This document shows positions 45,118 to 54,348 of a DNA stretch of 64,000 nt, in pieces. The DNA comes from Fictibacillus phosphorivorans (GTDB taxonomy: Bacteria > Bacillota > Bacilli > Bacillales > Fictibacillaceae). The stretch lies in the NCBI RefSeq assembly GCF_001629705.1, contig NZ_CP015378.1:1798001-1862000 (forward strand), written 5' to 3'. Within the stretch, counting starts at the first letter, position 1. Each line of letters starts with the position of its first letter. The notes beneath the pieces were generated by a model. It was given only the letters and a program-made list of their open reading frames with translations, did not search any database and was not told where the DNA came from. Position numbers and translations under genes: made by a program.

Positions 45118-46554
45118 TTGAGCAACAAGCGAAATAAGATCCTCATTGGACTGATATTATTTATCGGATTTGTACTATACACGCAATATGAAAAAAGTGC
45201 TGAGCCGACGTGGAAAATAAACGAAGAAAATTTTGTTGTGATGAACGACTGGGAAGAACTTATGGATCGAGAGAAATCAAAATTCAGCGACCTTAAGTTT
45301 GCTGAGCATTTCAAGTTATTAAGAAACAGCCATGTATCTATTCCGTTAGCGAATGATCAACGAATGTTTCAAGTCGAAAGAACTTATGATTTCGGACAAC
45401 AACTCTATATTCTCTACAGCGTGGACCTAATTGAACGGGATAAAGAAGAGAGTGATGTCCCCCGGTTAACGTTTAATCAAGTTGAGATTACATCCAAAAA
45501 AGGAAAGAAGTTTACTTTTCCGATCGATTTATATGAAGGAGAAGGCGCGATCGGTGGAGTAGTGTATAAACATAAGCTATACCGTTCCATGATGATACAT
45601 GCCCAATACGATGACATAAAAACAGATGAAGAGTGGAAAGAGGTCTTTAGCAGTGAGACCCTAAATTTTCTTAATCCAACATTTACTTCAAATAACGGAA
45701 AGATTAAGATCGATCACTTAACTTTTAAAGTCAAGCCTCATCATGTTTTTGAATTGCCTCCCGTTCTGGCGACAGAAACCATTGATAGATCCCTGCAACT
45801 TTACAACAACGAAAAAATTCAATTAGACCAACTTGAAGTCTATCAAATGGGTGCAAGAGTTAAGATGGATTCTAAGCATGATAAAGATCTTGTTTCTTTA
45901 TTTGGAACGATCGAGGGTGGGCAGAATCAGTACACATTAAATTCCGATATTACTGGAGGAGAAGACACAGGTTATTTTATGGAAACGTATTTTGTGTTAG
46001 ATGAACTTCTTAATATGAAACAAGCCGATTCATTAAAGATGTCGTTGACACACTCGATTCATAGAACGAATAAGTCCTATTCCTTTTCTGTCCCTCAACA
46101 AGATATAGAGAAATTTACAAAAGACCCAAAAACAGATGTGACAAGAAATCAAGTGATCGCAAATGACAAAGATTATAAAGTTATTTTTAAAGGGATCACA
46201 AATGATACTTCAAGCGATCAAAATGGTATAGAGTTTTCTATAGAAAGCAAAACAGGAAAAATAGAACAAGAAGAGTATCTTTATTTTCAACCAAGCAATA
46301 ATGAGTATGGAATTCCAAACGAAGAGCGTTTTATGAATAACCTCGTCACGATTAAAAATTCATCAGGTAAGACTCTGCAAAATTTTGATGTGATGCAAAC
46401 CTTCAATAATGAACAGCCTGGATTTTTGTTGATCTTTCATGAAGGACTTCCGAAGGATGACCTCACCGTTACCCTTTCAAGATTAACACAAGTTTATCCA
46501 TTAAAAGAAAAGGTAGAAGTTCCTTTAAAGCTTCCTACAGCAAGCAAAAAATAA
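45118..46554 (+). CDS. Membrane-anchored hypothetical protein, tandem paralogue 2
   Basis: A 478-residue paralogue of the preceding gene, 29 bases downstream and starting at TTG 45118 behind AAGGAGATAGG. It shares the anchor followed by YTQYEKSAEPTWK, YILYSVDLIERD, and KHKLYRSMM; the remainder is diverged. Same predicted topology: N-terminus in, long domain out. Function unknown; probably made together as a pair. Confidence 0.75.
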   Translation: MSNKRNKILIGLILFIGFVLYTQYEKSAEPTWKINEENFVVMNDWEELMDREKSKFSDLKFAEHFKLLRNSHVSIPLANDQRMFQVERTYDFGQQLYILYSVDLIERDKEESDVPRLTFNQVEITSKKGKKFTFPIDLYEGEGAIGGVVYKHKLYRSMMIHAQYDDIKTDEEWKEVFSSETLNFLNPTFTSNNGKIKIDHLTFKVKPHHVFELPPVLATETIDRSLQLYNNEKIQLDQLEVYQMGARVKMDSKHDKDLVSLFGTIEGGQNQYTLNSDITGGEDTGYFMETYFVLDELLNMKQADSLKMSLTHSIHRTNKSYSFSVPQQDIEKFTKDPKTDVTRNQVIANDKDYKVIFKGITNDTSSDQNGIEFSIESKTGKIEQEEYLYFQPSNNEYGIPNEERFMNNLVTIKNSSGKTLQNFDVMQTFNNEQPGFLLIFHEGLPKDDLTVTLSRLTQVYPLKEKVEVPLKLPTASKK

Positions 46555-46557
46555 AAA

Positions 46558-46592
46558 AAGACTGCCGAAATGGATAAACGGCAGTCTTTTCT
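46558..46592. terminator. Bidirectional terminator after the paralogue pair
   Basis: AAGACTGCCG / CGGCAGTCTT, an 11-base loop, A and T runs on both sides; serves the convergent zinc-ribbon gene too. Confidence 0.88.
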
Positions 46593-46844
46593 CTACGCTC
46601 TCGGATTACTCTGAGCACGTTTGATGTACATCTCTTCTTCTCCAACTATGCCGCATGCGCCGCACTGGATCAATCGTTCTGAACCTTTATACGGAAGATG
46701 GAACATATCTAACTCACCATCTTCATATTGTTGAACCACATCTCCAGTAGATGGATCTAGCTTAACCGCTACAGGATTTTGTTCGATCACGTTAAAACGC
46801 GTACGGTTTGTCTTACAGTTTGGACATAAATAAGGATTTGCCAT
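46593..46844 (-). CDS. Small zinc-ribbon protein
   Basis: An 83-residue protein with CPNC near residue 7 and CGAC near 64, a split zinc ribbon with an acidic strand between. Start ATG 46844 behind AAAGGAGGG; an upstream in-frame start lacks an RBS. I do not recognise the family. Divergent from the SASP gene. Confidence 0.75.
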   Translation of the reverse strand: MANPYLCPNCKTNRTRFNVIEQNPVAVKLDPSTGDVVQQYEDGELDMFHLPYKGSERLIQCGACGIVGEEEMYIKRAQSNPRA

Positions 46845-46953
46845 TTTTAAGAAACCCTCCTTTTTTAGTCTTAAGTTAACCAATCAAGGAAAAATTATGT
46901 AAGTTATATTTTTATTCCATTTAGCCATAGTAAGAAAAAGGAGGGATACAATT

Positions 46954-47094
46954 ATGGGTAAACAGAAAAAGGCTAATGCTAATGCACAGCGAAATAACAA
47001 CGTGAAAGAGAACGGTGCAGAAAACCAAACCGAATTTGCGTCTTATGCTGAAATGGAAGTTGAAAAGATGCATCACGGGAAAAAAACAAAATGA
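46954..47094 (+). CDS. Gamma-type small acid-soluble spore protein (SspE-like, short)
   Basis: A 46-residue protein, start ATG 46954 behind AAGGAGGG. It is Asn/Gln/Lys-rich with one TEFAS (residues 26-30), the GPR protease cleavage motif of gamma-type SASPs; an NAQ..N segment precedes it. Full-length SspE has two such repeats; this has one. A spore amino acid store by analogy. Confidence 0.72.
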   Translation: MGKQKKANANAQRNNNVKENGAENQTEFASYAEMEVEKMHHGKKTK

Positions 47095-47095
47095 T

Positions 47096-47124
47096 TTTAC
47101 TTCTTAACAAACTGGTAGTATAAT
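47096..47124 (+). promoter_or_regulatory. Promoter of the 6S RNA gene
   Basis: TTTACT (47096-47101), 17-bp spacer, TATAAT (47119-47124), a perfect -10. Transcription should begin near 47130. Confidence 0.75.
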
Positions 47125-47127
47125 AAA

Positions 47128-47307
47128 AATCTGCGATGTTCGTGGCTTTTCCATGTCTTTAACCTATGTGCTAATGACGGGAATCCAATATGATCTGTCA
47201 GACAGTCAAGCCTTGCTTTCGACTTGGAAGGCTGTAACGTCAGCTGCGGATACCCACCTGAGAGATCAGGTTCCAAAGGCATATAAAGTCACGGCAGAGC
47301 GGATTTT
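47128..47307 (+). ncRNA. ssrS: 6S RNA
   Basis: About 180 nt. The 5' end AAATCTGC pairs with GCGGATTT at the 3' end; inside it CGTG pairs with CACG. CTGCGATGTTCGTG matches the conserved start of 6S RNAs, and a large unpaired centre is implied. It mimics an open promoter and binds sigma-A RNA polymerase. Strong promoter before and terminator after. Which paralogue (6S-1 or 6S-2) is uncertain. Plus-strand reading frames here are not genes. Confidence 0.82.
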
Positions 47308-47323
47308 ACTTAAACGACAACAA

Positions 47324-47358
47324 GCGTATTTTACATCACATGTAAAATGCGCTTTTTT
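47324..47358 (+). terminator. Terminator after 6S RNA
   Basis: A 13-bp stem GCGTATTTTACAT / ATGTAAAATGCGC (one G-T pair), loop CAC, T6. Confidence 0.9.
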
Positions 47359-47390
47359 CATAACATATTTCTACCGGGGGACAAAAGAAG

Positions 47391-48278
47391 ATGGAAAAGA
47401 AAGAAGTTTTACTATTAATCGATGGATTCAATCTGCTCAGCAGATGTTATTTTGCAACAGCTTATGGAAAAGAAATGCATGATCTTCCACGTAACTCTAA
47501 AGGGCAGTTCACGAATGCCATACGCGTGACCATTCAAAAATTGCTTATGCTCGTACGAGATCATGAGCCTTCTCACATTGTCGTTGCTTGGGATGTTAAA
47601 CGTGATGAAACACTCCGAAGAGAAAAGTTCGCTGATTATAAGGGAACACGAAACGAACTGCCTGAGCCTTTGATTCAGCAATTTGAAACACTCGTTCAAC
47701 TTTTTGATACTATTGGAATTACTCAGCTTACGATTCCTAGATATGAAGCAGATGACATCATAGGCACTCTTGCACACCGTTGGCGAAACGAACGTGACGG
47801 AGAATGTATCATCTACAGCAACGATCGGGATCTATTGCAGCTTCTTTGTGAAAAAACTTCACAGCTTATTACAGTGAAAAGAGATGAGCTGAAATATACG
47901 CTAACTCATTTTCAAGAGGAGTATGGCATCACACCTGCACAGTGGATCGATGTAAAAGCTTTACTAGGCGATAAAAGTGATAATATTCCTGGAGTAGCGG
48001 GAGTCGGCGACAAAGCTGCACTTCCACTCATACAACAATATGGTGCTGTAGAATCGATCTATGAAAATTTTGAGAATCTAGATCCTAGATACAAGAGGTA
48101 CTTTAAAAAACTCGAAGCAGGTCGCGAGATGGCTGTTCTTAGTAAAGATCTATGTACGATTTTCACAGATGTTCCAGAAGTAGTCGACAGAGACTTAGAA
48201 GAATGCCGATACATTTTAGATAAACAGAGTGTTCGAAGCGCATTAGAAGAATTAGAGATTCAAATAAGAGTGGGTTAA
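47391..48278 (+). CDS. ypcP: 5'-3' exonuclease YpcP (FEN type)
   Basis: A 295-residue relative of the DNA polymerase I 5'-nuclease domain. LLIDGFNLL near residue 7, YEADDIIGTLA near 120, YSNDRDLLQLL near 142 and the helix-hairpin-helix GDKSDNIPGVAGVGDKAA near 193 supply the metal-binding acids. In B. subtilis YpcP helps remove primers of Okazaki fragments. The stop overlaps that of the convergent transporter. Confidence 0.94.
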   Translation: MEKKEVLLLIDGFNLLSRCYFATAYGKEMHDLPRNSKGQFTNAIRVTIQKLLMLVRDHEPSHIVVAWDVKRDETLRREKFADYKGTRNELPEPLIQQFETLVQLFDTIGITQLTIPRYEADDIIGTLAHRWRNERDGECIIYSNDRDLLQLLCEKTSQLITVKRDELKYTLTHFQEEYGITPAQWIDVKALLGDKSDNIPGVAGVGDKAALPLIQQYGAVESIYENFENLDPRYKRYFKKLEAGREMAVLSKDLCTIFTDVPEVVDRDLEECRYILDKQSVRSALEELEIQIRVG

Positions 48279-48298
48279 GAAAAATCCCACTCTTTTTG
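48267..48298 (+). terminator. Terminator over the ypcP / DMT 3' ends
   Basis: AGAGTGGG / CCCACTCT with T5 on the plus strand. The stem is coding for the last residues of both convergent genes. Confidence 0.75.
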
Positions 48299-49204
48299 TT
48301 TGCGTTTTATAAACTTCTTCTTGAACCGTATTTCAGATAATATCATACCGAGTAAAATCAATCCGCAACCTAACAAAGATTTTGAACCGAGTCGTTCATC
48401 AAGCATGATATAAGCAGTAAGTGCCGCAAAAACAGGTTCCATCGCAAAGATCAAAGCTACTCTTGCGGGTGTTGTAAATGATTGAAAATGTGTTTGAGCC
48501 AAAAAAGCTAGAGCAGTTGCAAAGAATGATGTGATTAAGAGAGCACTAATTACTTCCGGTTGCAGAACCAAATTAATTTTGAACATCTGCGGATAATCCT
48601 CAATCATGAGTGCGGTAATGAAACTGAATGTGGCAACGGTCAACAGTTGGATAGCAGTTAAACATATAGCGTTGTAGGATACTGCAAATTTTCCTGTGAA
48701 CACGATATGAAGAGCAAATGAGATGGCGCATAATAACACAAAACCATCGCCAATGTTGAACGAGAGGCTGTTGTGGATGGTTAATAAGTACAATCCGAGT
48801 AAAGCTAATAAAGAACTAAGACCGACTTGCCAATTCAGTTTGTTCTTTAACAATAAATAACTGAACAAAGGGACCAAGACAACACTTAATCCTGTGATGA
48901 ACCCAGCTTTTGAAGAAGTGGTGTATAACAATCCGACGGTTTGAAAACCATATCCTAAAAATAGCCAAAAACCAAGAATGATACCACTAATCCATATCCT
49001 TTTATCCGTAAAATGCCTGAGTGATGAGCGGTTAAACAAAAAGATAATTAGCAATAATGTTACAGCGGCAATTGAAAAACGAACGCTATTAAATGAATAA
49101 GGTTCTAAGAACGCGATTGCTTTTTGTACGATTACGAATGTCGAACCCCAGATCAAGGCTACAAGGAGTAAATTGAAGTCGGCAAACCAAGTCTTTTTAA
49201 ACAT
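48275..49204 (-). CDS. EamA/DMT-family transporter
   Basis: A 309-residue protein with ten hydrophobic segments and two EamA domains (WGSTFVIVQK near residue 19, FAMEPVFAAL near 253). It overlaps the upstream ypdQ by 8 bases, so the two are probably cotranscribed. Metabolite exporter; substrate unknown. The tail ends in Lys/Arg-rich sequence. Confidence 0.88.
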   Translation of the reverse strand: MFKKTWFADFNLLLVALIWGSTFVIVQKAIAFLEPYSFNSVRFSIAAVTLLLIIFLFNRSSLRHFTDKRIWISGIILGFWLFLGYGFQTVGLLYTTSSKAGFITGLSVVLVPLFSYLLLKNKLNWQVGLSSLLALLGLYLLTIHNSLSFNIGDGFVLLCAISFALHIVFTGKFAVSYNAICLTAIQLLTVATFSFITALMIEDYPQMFKINLVLQPEVISALLITSFFATALAFLAQTHFQSFTTPARVALIFAMEPVFAALTAYIMLDERLGSKSLLGCGLILLGMILSEIRFKKKFIKRKQKEWDFS

Positions 49205-49604
49205 CAGAGGGACTCTTGTTTAATTGGATGGCTTGTCGTGCTAGTTCATCTGCGATCTTATTTTGTTTTGAGGGAATCCACTTAATAAAAAACAGATCCA
49301 ATTTCTCTGACAGATCGATAGCTTCTTCTAACATTTTTGTATACCGTTTATCTTTTGCATATTTTTTATCCATCGCGCTCTCTACTGCTTGTGAGTCTGT
49401 GCGGAACGATACGATTCTCCAATTATTTTCAATACATAGTTCTAAACCATGAATAAGAGCTCTAAATTCCGCTTCATGGTTACTCATCGTGCCGATCGGA
49501 AAACGAAACGAATGTGTAGTGCCGTTTCCGACTTTTACATATACGCCAGCTCCGGAGAGTCCAGGATCCCCTGCACTTGCACCATCAATGTATATCTCTA
49601 TCAA
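49197..49604 (-). CDS. ypdQ: RNase H-like protein YpdQ
   Basis: A 135-residue RNase HI-fold protein. IYIDGASAGDPG near residue 5, NHEAEFRAL near 43, FRTDSQAV near 70 and a final D in NKIADELA keep the DEDD catalytic acids. Start TTG 49604 behind AGGAGAG; the longer frame upstream has no RBS and is not needed. Divergent from ypeP, another RNase H-like gene. Confidence 0.88.
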   Translation of the reverse strand: MIEIYIDGASAGDPGLSGAGVYVKVGNGTTHSFRFPIGTMSNHEAEFRALIHGLELCIENNWRIVSFRTDSQAVESAMDKKYAKDKRYTKMLEEAIDLSEKLDLFFIKWIPSKQNKIADELARQAIQLNKSPSDV

Positions 49605-49674
49605 TTGCGTCTCTCCTCTATAAGAATATATTCGTATTATAAAGGACTTTATTAAAAACAAAAAGGAGATTACT

Positions 49675-50343
49675 ATGAACTTTTCAATAGAGTATATGTA
49701 TAAACATCCCAAGTCACCCTTTAAGATTCGATTTGTTTCTGATCCTATGTCTTTAACAGAGGCCCTTTTTACGGCAACGGATATAGAAAAGACTGGAAGA
49801 GTTTCTGAGATGGTCTTTATCGATACAAAAGGTGTAACGTGGACGAAAAAAGAGCTCACTAAACTAACACAAGTGAAAAAAGAAGAACCAAAAGAGATCT
49901 CTATCTATTTCGATGGAGGGTTTAAGACAGAGACGGGTACGAGTGGGCAAGGTATCATCATTCATTTCTCTCAAAACGGGATTACCTATCGTCTTAAAAA
50001 GAACGCGAGTCTAACACACCTTGAATCCAATAATGAATCTGAGTATGCAGCACTATGGTTGGCTGTAAAAGAACTCGAAGAACTTGGTGTCCAATATGAA
50101 GAAGTTCTCATTCAAGGAGATTCGAAAGTTGTCATAGAGCAATTAAAAGGGGAATGGCCATGTTACGAAACGAACCTCCAGAAGTGGGCAGAAAAAATCG
50201 AAACACTATTGAAGAAGCTTCAGATCGAACCTGTTTATGAATGGGTGGCTAGAAACAAGAACAAAGATGCAGATCATCTCGTAACACAAGCATTAAACGG
50301 AAAGATCATACAAGCGAAGAAAGAAGTCATTGATAATTCTTGA
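49675..50343 (+). CDS. ypeP: RNase H-like protein YpeP
   Basis: A 222-residue protein: about 75 N-terminal residues of unknown fold, then an RNase H domain with IYFDGGF near residue 77, ESNNESEYAAL near 121, IQGDSKVVI near 149 and KDADHL near 203. Start ATG 49675, RBS AAAGGAGA. With ypdQ it forms a divergent pair of RNase H-like genes as in B. subtilis. Confidence 0.88.
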   Translation: MNFSIEYMYKHPKSPFKIRFVSDPMSLTEALFTATDIEKTGRVSEMVFIDTKGVTWTKKELTKLTQVKKEEPKEISIYFDGGFKTETGTSGQGIIIHFSQNGITYRLKKNASLTHLESNNESEYAALWLAVKELEELGVQYEEVLIQGDSKVVIEQLKGEWPCYETNLQKWAEKIETLLKKLQIEPVYEWVARNKNKDADHLVTQALNGKIIQAKKEVIDNS

Positions 50344-50395
50344 ATATAACTGGTACAATTTACTAGAATCTTTTGATTTTGGGGTTGAGGTAGAC

Positions 50396-50695
50396 ATGAA
50401 CGAGAACGTTTTAGACGATTATATAGCACTATTAGCATCAAAAGGGTTTCGCCTTAGTGAGGGAGATCTTCATTTTGTGCACTTCGGAAGACATTACACA
50501 GATGCAAGTGAACCTCAAGTGAAAATAGCATTAGAAGTTACATTAATTAAACAACGATCGTTTGATGGCAGTTACTTTATCGCCATATTAGAGTCTTTAG
50601 TCAACGAAAATATCACCTCAAAGAAAAAAGCGTATGAACTACTTGATCGGCTACAAAACAACAATGAGAGAAAACATTCTTATACAGTGGGGTAA
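50396..50695 (+). CDS. Hypothetical protein between ypeP and ypgQ
   Basis: A 99-residue soluble protein, start ATG 50396 after TTGAGGTAGAC; upstream in-frame starts overlap ypeP without an RBS. Predicted alpha/beta. The stop is 2 bases from ypgQ, so they are cotranscribed. Family not recognised. Confidence 0.75.
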   Translation: MNENVLDDYIALLASKGFRLSEGDLHFVHFGRHYTDASEPQVKIALEVTLIKQRSFDGSYFIAILESLVNENITSKKKAYELLDRLQNNNERKHSYTVG

Positions 50696-50697
50696 TT

Positions 50698-51342
50698 ATG
50701 AAAGAGAAGATGATCGAACAGACAGAGGCGTTTGTAAAAGATAAGTTAAAAGATGAAAGCAGTGGCCATGATTGGTATCACATCTATCGCGTTAAGAAAT
50801 TGGCTTTGAACATTGCAGAAAAAGAAGGTGCAGATTCGTTCGTTTGCGTGATGGCGGCACTTCTTCATGACATAGCAGATGAAAAAATTGCAGGAACGGA
50901 AGAAGAGGGTATGCGAGAAGTCAGAAATTGGTTAGAGTCTATTTTTGTAGAGGAACCATACATCAAGCACATATTATCCATCATCTCTTCAATGTCTTTT
51001 AAAGGTGGTAGCGGAGCAGAGATGGAATCAATTGAGGGTAAAGTCGTACAGGATGCAGACCGCTTAGACGCGATCGGAGCGATTGGAATCGGAAGAACAT
51101 TCGCGTATTCAGGAGCGAAGGGACAACTGATGTATGATCCTGAGATACCGGTTCGAGAGACGATGACAAAAGAGCAATATCGCAATGAGAAAAGCACAGC
51201 TATTAATCACTTCTATGAAAAATTATTAAAATTAAAGCATGGGATGAATACCCCTTATGCAAAAAAACTAGCGAATGACCGGCATGCCTTTCTAGAAAAC
51301 TTTTTAGAGCAATTTTTTGAAGAGTGGGAAGACAGAAAGTGA
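50698..51342 (+). CDS. ypgQ: HD-domain phosphohydrolase YpgQ
   Basis: A 214-residue HD-domain enzyme. H in GHDWYH near residue 23, LLHDIAD near 55 and DADRLD near 119 are the metal residues. Related YpgQ hydrolyses nucleoside triphosphates (dATP-type pyrophosphohydrolase). Probably in one operon with the two genes upstream. Confidence 0.88.
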   Translation: MKEKMIEQTEAFVKDKLKDESSGHDWYHIYRVKKLALNIAEKEGADSFVCVMAALLHDIADEKIAGTEEEGMREVRNWLESIFVEEPYIKHILSIISSMSFKGGSGAEMESIEGKVVQDADRLDAIGAIGIGRTFAYSGAKGQLMYDPEIPVRETMTKEQYRNEKSTAINHFYEKLLKLKHGMNTPYAKKLANDRHAFLENFLEQFFEEWEDRK

Positions 51343-51362
51343 GTAAGTTTTCTATGAAAGTG

Positions 51363-51491
51363 GTTGATTTCCGCTCCAGATTGCTCGCTTTCCATGGGGC
51401 GACCGGTGAGCCTCCTGCCACTTCGTGCCATTAGGAGTCTCCACCTGACCGCTCGTCCCATAGGAGTCGGCAACCTTGCACTCCAATCAAC
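51363..51491 (-). repeat. Dispersed hairpin repeat, copy D (129 bp)
   Basis: Starts GTTGATTTCCGCTCCAG and ends CACTCCAATCAAC, so the 7-bp ends GTTGATT/AATCAAC are exact inverses. Same length and layout as copy A. It fills half of the 300-base gap after ypgQ; the rest is AT-rich with no gene. Confidence 0.8.
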
Positions 51492-51588
51492 TTTCATAGG
51501 AAGAGAAAAAACATCCAAACAACATTCTTAGTTTAGTTTGGAAGAAAGATTTACTCATGTTATTTTAAAGTGAATGATCTGTATTAAA

Positions 51589-51612
51589 AAAAGGCCAAAA
51601 TAATGGCCTTTT
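51589..51612 (-). terminator. Terminator after the ferredoxin gene
   Basis: AAAAGGCCA / TGGCCTTTT with T7 on the minus strand. Confidence 0.85.
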
Positions 51613-51641
51613 AGTTGCATATCAACAGCCTTTAATTTATT

Positions 51642-51968
51642 TTAACACTCTTCTGCTGGTCGAGGTCCAGCGTCTAATCCTTCTGAAGTTACAGTAAGAA
51701 CAGGATTGATCGATGCATCTTCACTCACACAGATCTGGCAAGATAATCTTACATTTCCTGATAAGCCCTTTGTAGCGATGATATTCGCTTCATTTTCTCC
51801 GATCGGACCTAGGTCTCCTGACAAAACTTCCACTCTGCATGTCGTACATTTCGCTTTGCCTCCACAGCGGTGAAGGATGTCAATTCCGTTGTCTTCAAGT
51901 GCATTTACAAGTTTTTTACCGTTCTCAATCTCATATGTACCAAATCCGCGTACATCAATTCTTGCCAT
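51642..51968 (-). CDS. [2Fe-2S] ferredoxin, plant/vertebrate type
   Basis: A 108-residue ferredoxin. The cluster ligands are the Cys in RCGGKAKCTTC near residues 35-44 and LSCQIC near 76. It is acidic at the end (PAEEC), with one extra terminal Cys. RBS GGAGGCAGG, start ATG 51968. An electron carrier with an unknown partner. Confidence 0.9.
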   Translation of the reverse strand: MARIDVRGFGTYEIENGKKLVNALEDNGIDILHRCGGKAKCTTCRVEVLSGDLGPIGENEANIIATKGLSGNVRLSCQICVSEDASINPVLTVTSEGLDAGPRPAEEC

Positions 51969-52147
51969 TTTACCTGCCTCCTTAAAATAAACACTTAGTA
52001 TTTCTTTCCATTCTTATTATACGATAACCTTCTACCAAGTAAACTACATGTTTAGAAGTTGTAATAGAAAAACTAATCGCATCACATACTTGTTTCATAT
52101 ACAATAGAGAGTGGAGTCAATTTATTATGATGGAGGGTTAAATCAAC

Positions 52148-53836
52148 ATGCTAGAAAAGGTTACGTTCAAGAGTGATATCGAGATTGCCCAATCAGCGAA
52201 AATGCTGCGAATCGAAGAAATTGTAGGACAACTAGGAATTGAAGAAGATGATTGGGAACCTTACGGAAGATACAAAGGAAAGCTATCATTAGATCTGTTT
52301 CAAAAGCTTCAGAATGTTGAAGACGGAAAAGTAGTCTTAGTAACAGCAATCAGTCCAACACCAGCGGGAGAAGGGAAGTCTACCGTAACTGTGGGGCTTG
52401 GACAAGCACTCAATCGTGTTGGAAAGAAAACGATTATCGCTTTACGTGAACCATCACTCGGACCTAGCATGGGTATTAAAGGTGGTGCAGCGGGCGGAGG
52501 ATACTCTCAAGTAATGCCGATGGAAGATATCAATCTCCACTTTACAGGAGACCTGCATGCTATTACAACGGCCAATAACGCACTAGCCGCATTGATCGAT
52601 AACCATATTCACCAAGGAAATGAATTGAACATAGATCCGCGTCGTATTGTCTGGAAACGTGCGTTAGATATGAATGATCGAGCATTAAGAAAGATTGTTA
52701 TCGGATTAGGTGGACCGATTCAAGGTGTTCCAAGAGAAGACGGATTCGATATTACGGTAGCATCAGAAGTCATGGCGATCTTCTGTTTGGCTAACGATTT
52801 AGAAGATTTGAAAGTTAGACTTTCAAAGATGGTAGTGGCGTTCGATTATGACAACCAACCTATTACAGCAGGTCATCTGAATGCACAAGGTGCGCTTACA
52901 TTACTATTAAAAGATGCGATTCGCCCGAATATCGTACAAACATTAGAAAACACGCCTGCACTTGTTCATGGTGGTCCGTTTGCTAACATTGCTCATGGGT
53001 GTAACAGCGTAATCGCGACAAAGTTAGCTTCTAAACTTGGTGAGATGGTCGTAACAGAAGCTGGATTCGGTGCTGATCTAGGAGCAGAGAAGTTCTTAGA
53101 CATTAAAGCGAGATATGCGGGTATTAATCCAAGTGCAGTGGTTATTGTCGCTACAGTAAGAGCGCTTAAGATGCATGGCGGTCTTGCAAAAGAATATTTG
53201 AAGAATCCTGACTTAGAAGCACTTCAAAAAGGTATGCCAAACCTTGAGAAACATTTAGAAACGTTAAAAGAATTTGGTGTGCCTGTAGTGGTAGCTATCA
53301 ACAAATTTGTAACTGACACCGACGAAGAGGTTGCTTTCATAAAAGAGTGGTGCAATAGTAAAGGTGTTGCTGCAGAAGAAGCTGATGTTTGGGCTAAAGG
53401 CGGACAAGGTGGAGAAGCATTAGCAAACAGAGTGTTAGAAACCATTGAATCAGAAGAGAATAACTACAAACCTCTTTACGAACTAAACGTTTCTTTACAA
53501 GAAAAAATAGAGACGATCTGTAAAAAAGTGTACGGAGCAGGAGAAGTACAGTTTTCACCAAAAGCTGTAAAACAAATGAAGCAGTTTACTGATTTTGGAT
53601 GGGACCAGTTGCCGATTTGTATGGCTAAAACTCAATATTCATTCTCTGATGATCCAAAAAAACTTGGTCGTCCAAAGAACTTTACGATTACGATAAGAGA
53701 ACTAAAACCATCGATTGGTGCAGGGTTTATCGTTGCCCTTACAGGCGATGTCATGACAATGCCAGGACTCCCTAAAGTACCTGCAGCAAACAACATGGAT
53801 GTATCAGAAGACGGAAAAGCAGTAGGACTATTTTAA
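52148..53836 (+). CDS. fhs: Formate--tetrahydrofolate ligase
   Basis: Makes 10-formyl-THF from formate, THF and ATP. 562 residues. The ATP loop is TPAGEGKST near residue 72, with [18 protein letters not shown] near 100 and [12 protein letters not shown] near 336. RBS TGGAGGG. Fhs lets the cell use formate for one-carbon units. Confidence 0.97.
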   Translation: MLEKVTFKSDIEIAQSAKMLRIEEIVGQLGIEEDDWEPYGRYKGKLSLDLFQKLQNVEDGKVVLVTAISPTPAGEGKSTVTVGLGQALNRVGKKTIIALREPSLGPSMGIKGGAAGGGYSQVMPMEDINLHFTGDLHAITTANNALAALIDNHIHQGNELNIDPRRIVWKRALDMNDRALRKIVIGLGGPIQGVPREDGFDITVASEVMAIFCLANDLEDLKVRLSKMVVAFDYDNQPITAGHLNAQGALTLLLKDAIRPNIVQTLENTPALVHGGPFANIAHGCNSVIATKLASKLGEMVVTEAGFGADLGAEKFLDIKARYAGINPSAVVIVATVRALKMHGGLAKEYLKNPDLEALQKGMPNLEKHLETLKEFGVPVVVAINKFVTDTDEEVAFIKEWCNSKGVAAEEADVWAKGGQGGEALANRVLETIESEENNYKPLYELNVSLQEKIETICKKVYGAGEVQFSPKAVKQMKQFTDFGWDQLPICMAKTQYSFSDDPKKLGRPKNFTITIRELKPSIGAGFIVALTGDVMTMPGLPKVPAANNMDVSEDGKAVGLF

Positions 53837-53890
53837 GAAATAGTGTAAAGTATCCTTATAAACTGCTATACTTCTGTAGGAGGGATGCAT

Positions 53891-54040
53891 ATGAAACCAT
53901 TACAACTTTCAGCTGACACGGCGGTAAAATTAGCAAAAGCGCTAAACGTACCACTCGAACAGCTGATGCATATGCCTCAGCATATATTGGTGAAAAAGCT
54001 GATGGAATTGGAAGCATCCAAAGAAAATAAGGATGAATAA
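53891..54040 (+). CDS. YycC-like small protein
   Basis: A 49-residue protein, start ATG 53891 behind GTAGGAGGG. KPLQLSADTAVKLAKALNVP followed by EQLMHMPQHIL fits the YycC-like family. Likely helical, helix-turn-helix-like length; function unknown. Confidence 0.82.
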   Translation: MKPLQLSADTAVKLAKALNVPLEQLMHMPQHILVKKLMELEASKENKDE

Positions 54041-54057
54041 TTAAGAACAAGAAGGCG

Positions 54058-54085
54058 AAAACCTACTATGTAGGTTTTTTCTTTT
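54058..54085 (+). terminator. Terminator after the YycC-like gene
   Basis: AAAACCTAC / GTAGGTTTT, loop TAT, T-rich tail. Confidence 0.88.
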
Positions 54086-54104
54086 TTATTATCTATTATT
54101 AAAA

Positions 54105-54335
54105 AGGCAGTTTTCTAAAGGATTGTTGCTTTTAAATCATTGTATTTCGGCGCTTCTATGAGAAGATGATTGGAGTGCAAGGTGCGAGACTCCTGCGGGA
54201 CAGGCTGGCAGGTGAGACACTTAAAAGTGAAACGTATAAATGTGGCTCACCGCCTGCCCCGCGGAAAGCGAGCAACCTGGAACGTAAATCAACTACAATC
54301 AAAAGCAACAATGAATACGAAAACAGCTATTAAAA
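54105..54335 (+). repeat. Dispersed hairpin repeat, copy E (about 230 bp)
   Basis: The clearest copy: outer TTGTTGCTTTT is inverse to AAAAGCAACAA; inside, GATT..AGGT..TCC..GCGGG..CAGGC is inverse to GCCTGCCCCGCGG..ACCTGG..AAATC; in the centre GGTGAG pairs with CTCACC. It ends at TACGAAAACAGC. It lies immediately before cvfB and could form part of that mRNA leader. Confidence 0.8.
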
Positions 54336-54348
54336 AAGGAATGAAAAT

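Noticed and set aside
47153..47482. 109-residue plus-strand frame upstream of ypcP
   Set aside because: It overlaps the 6S RNA, its terminator and the start of ypcP, and has no RBS.
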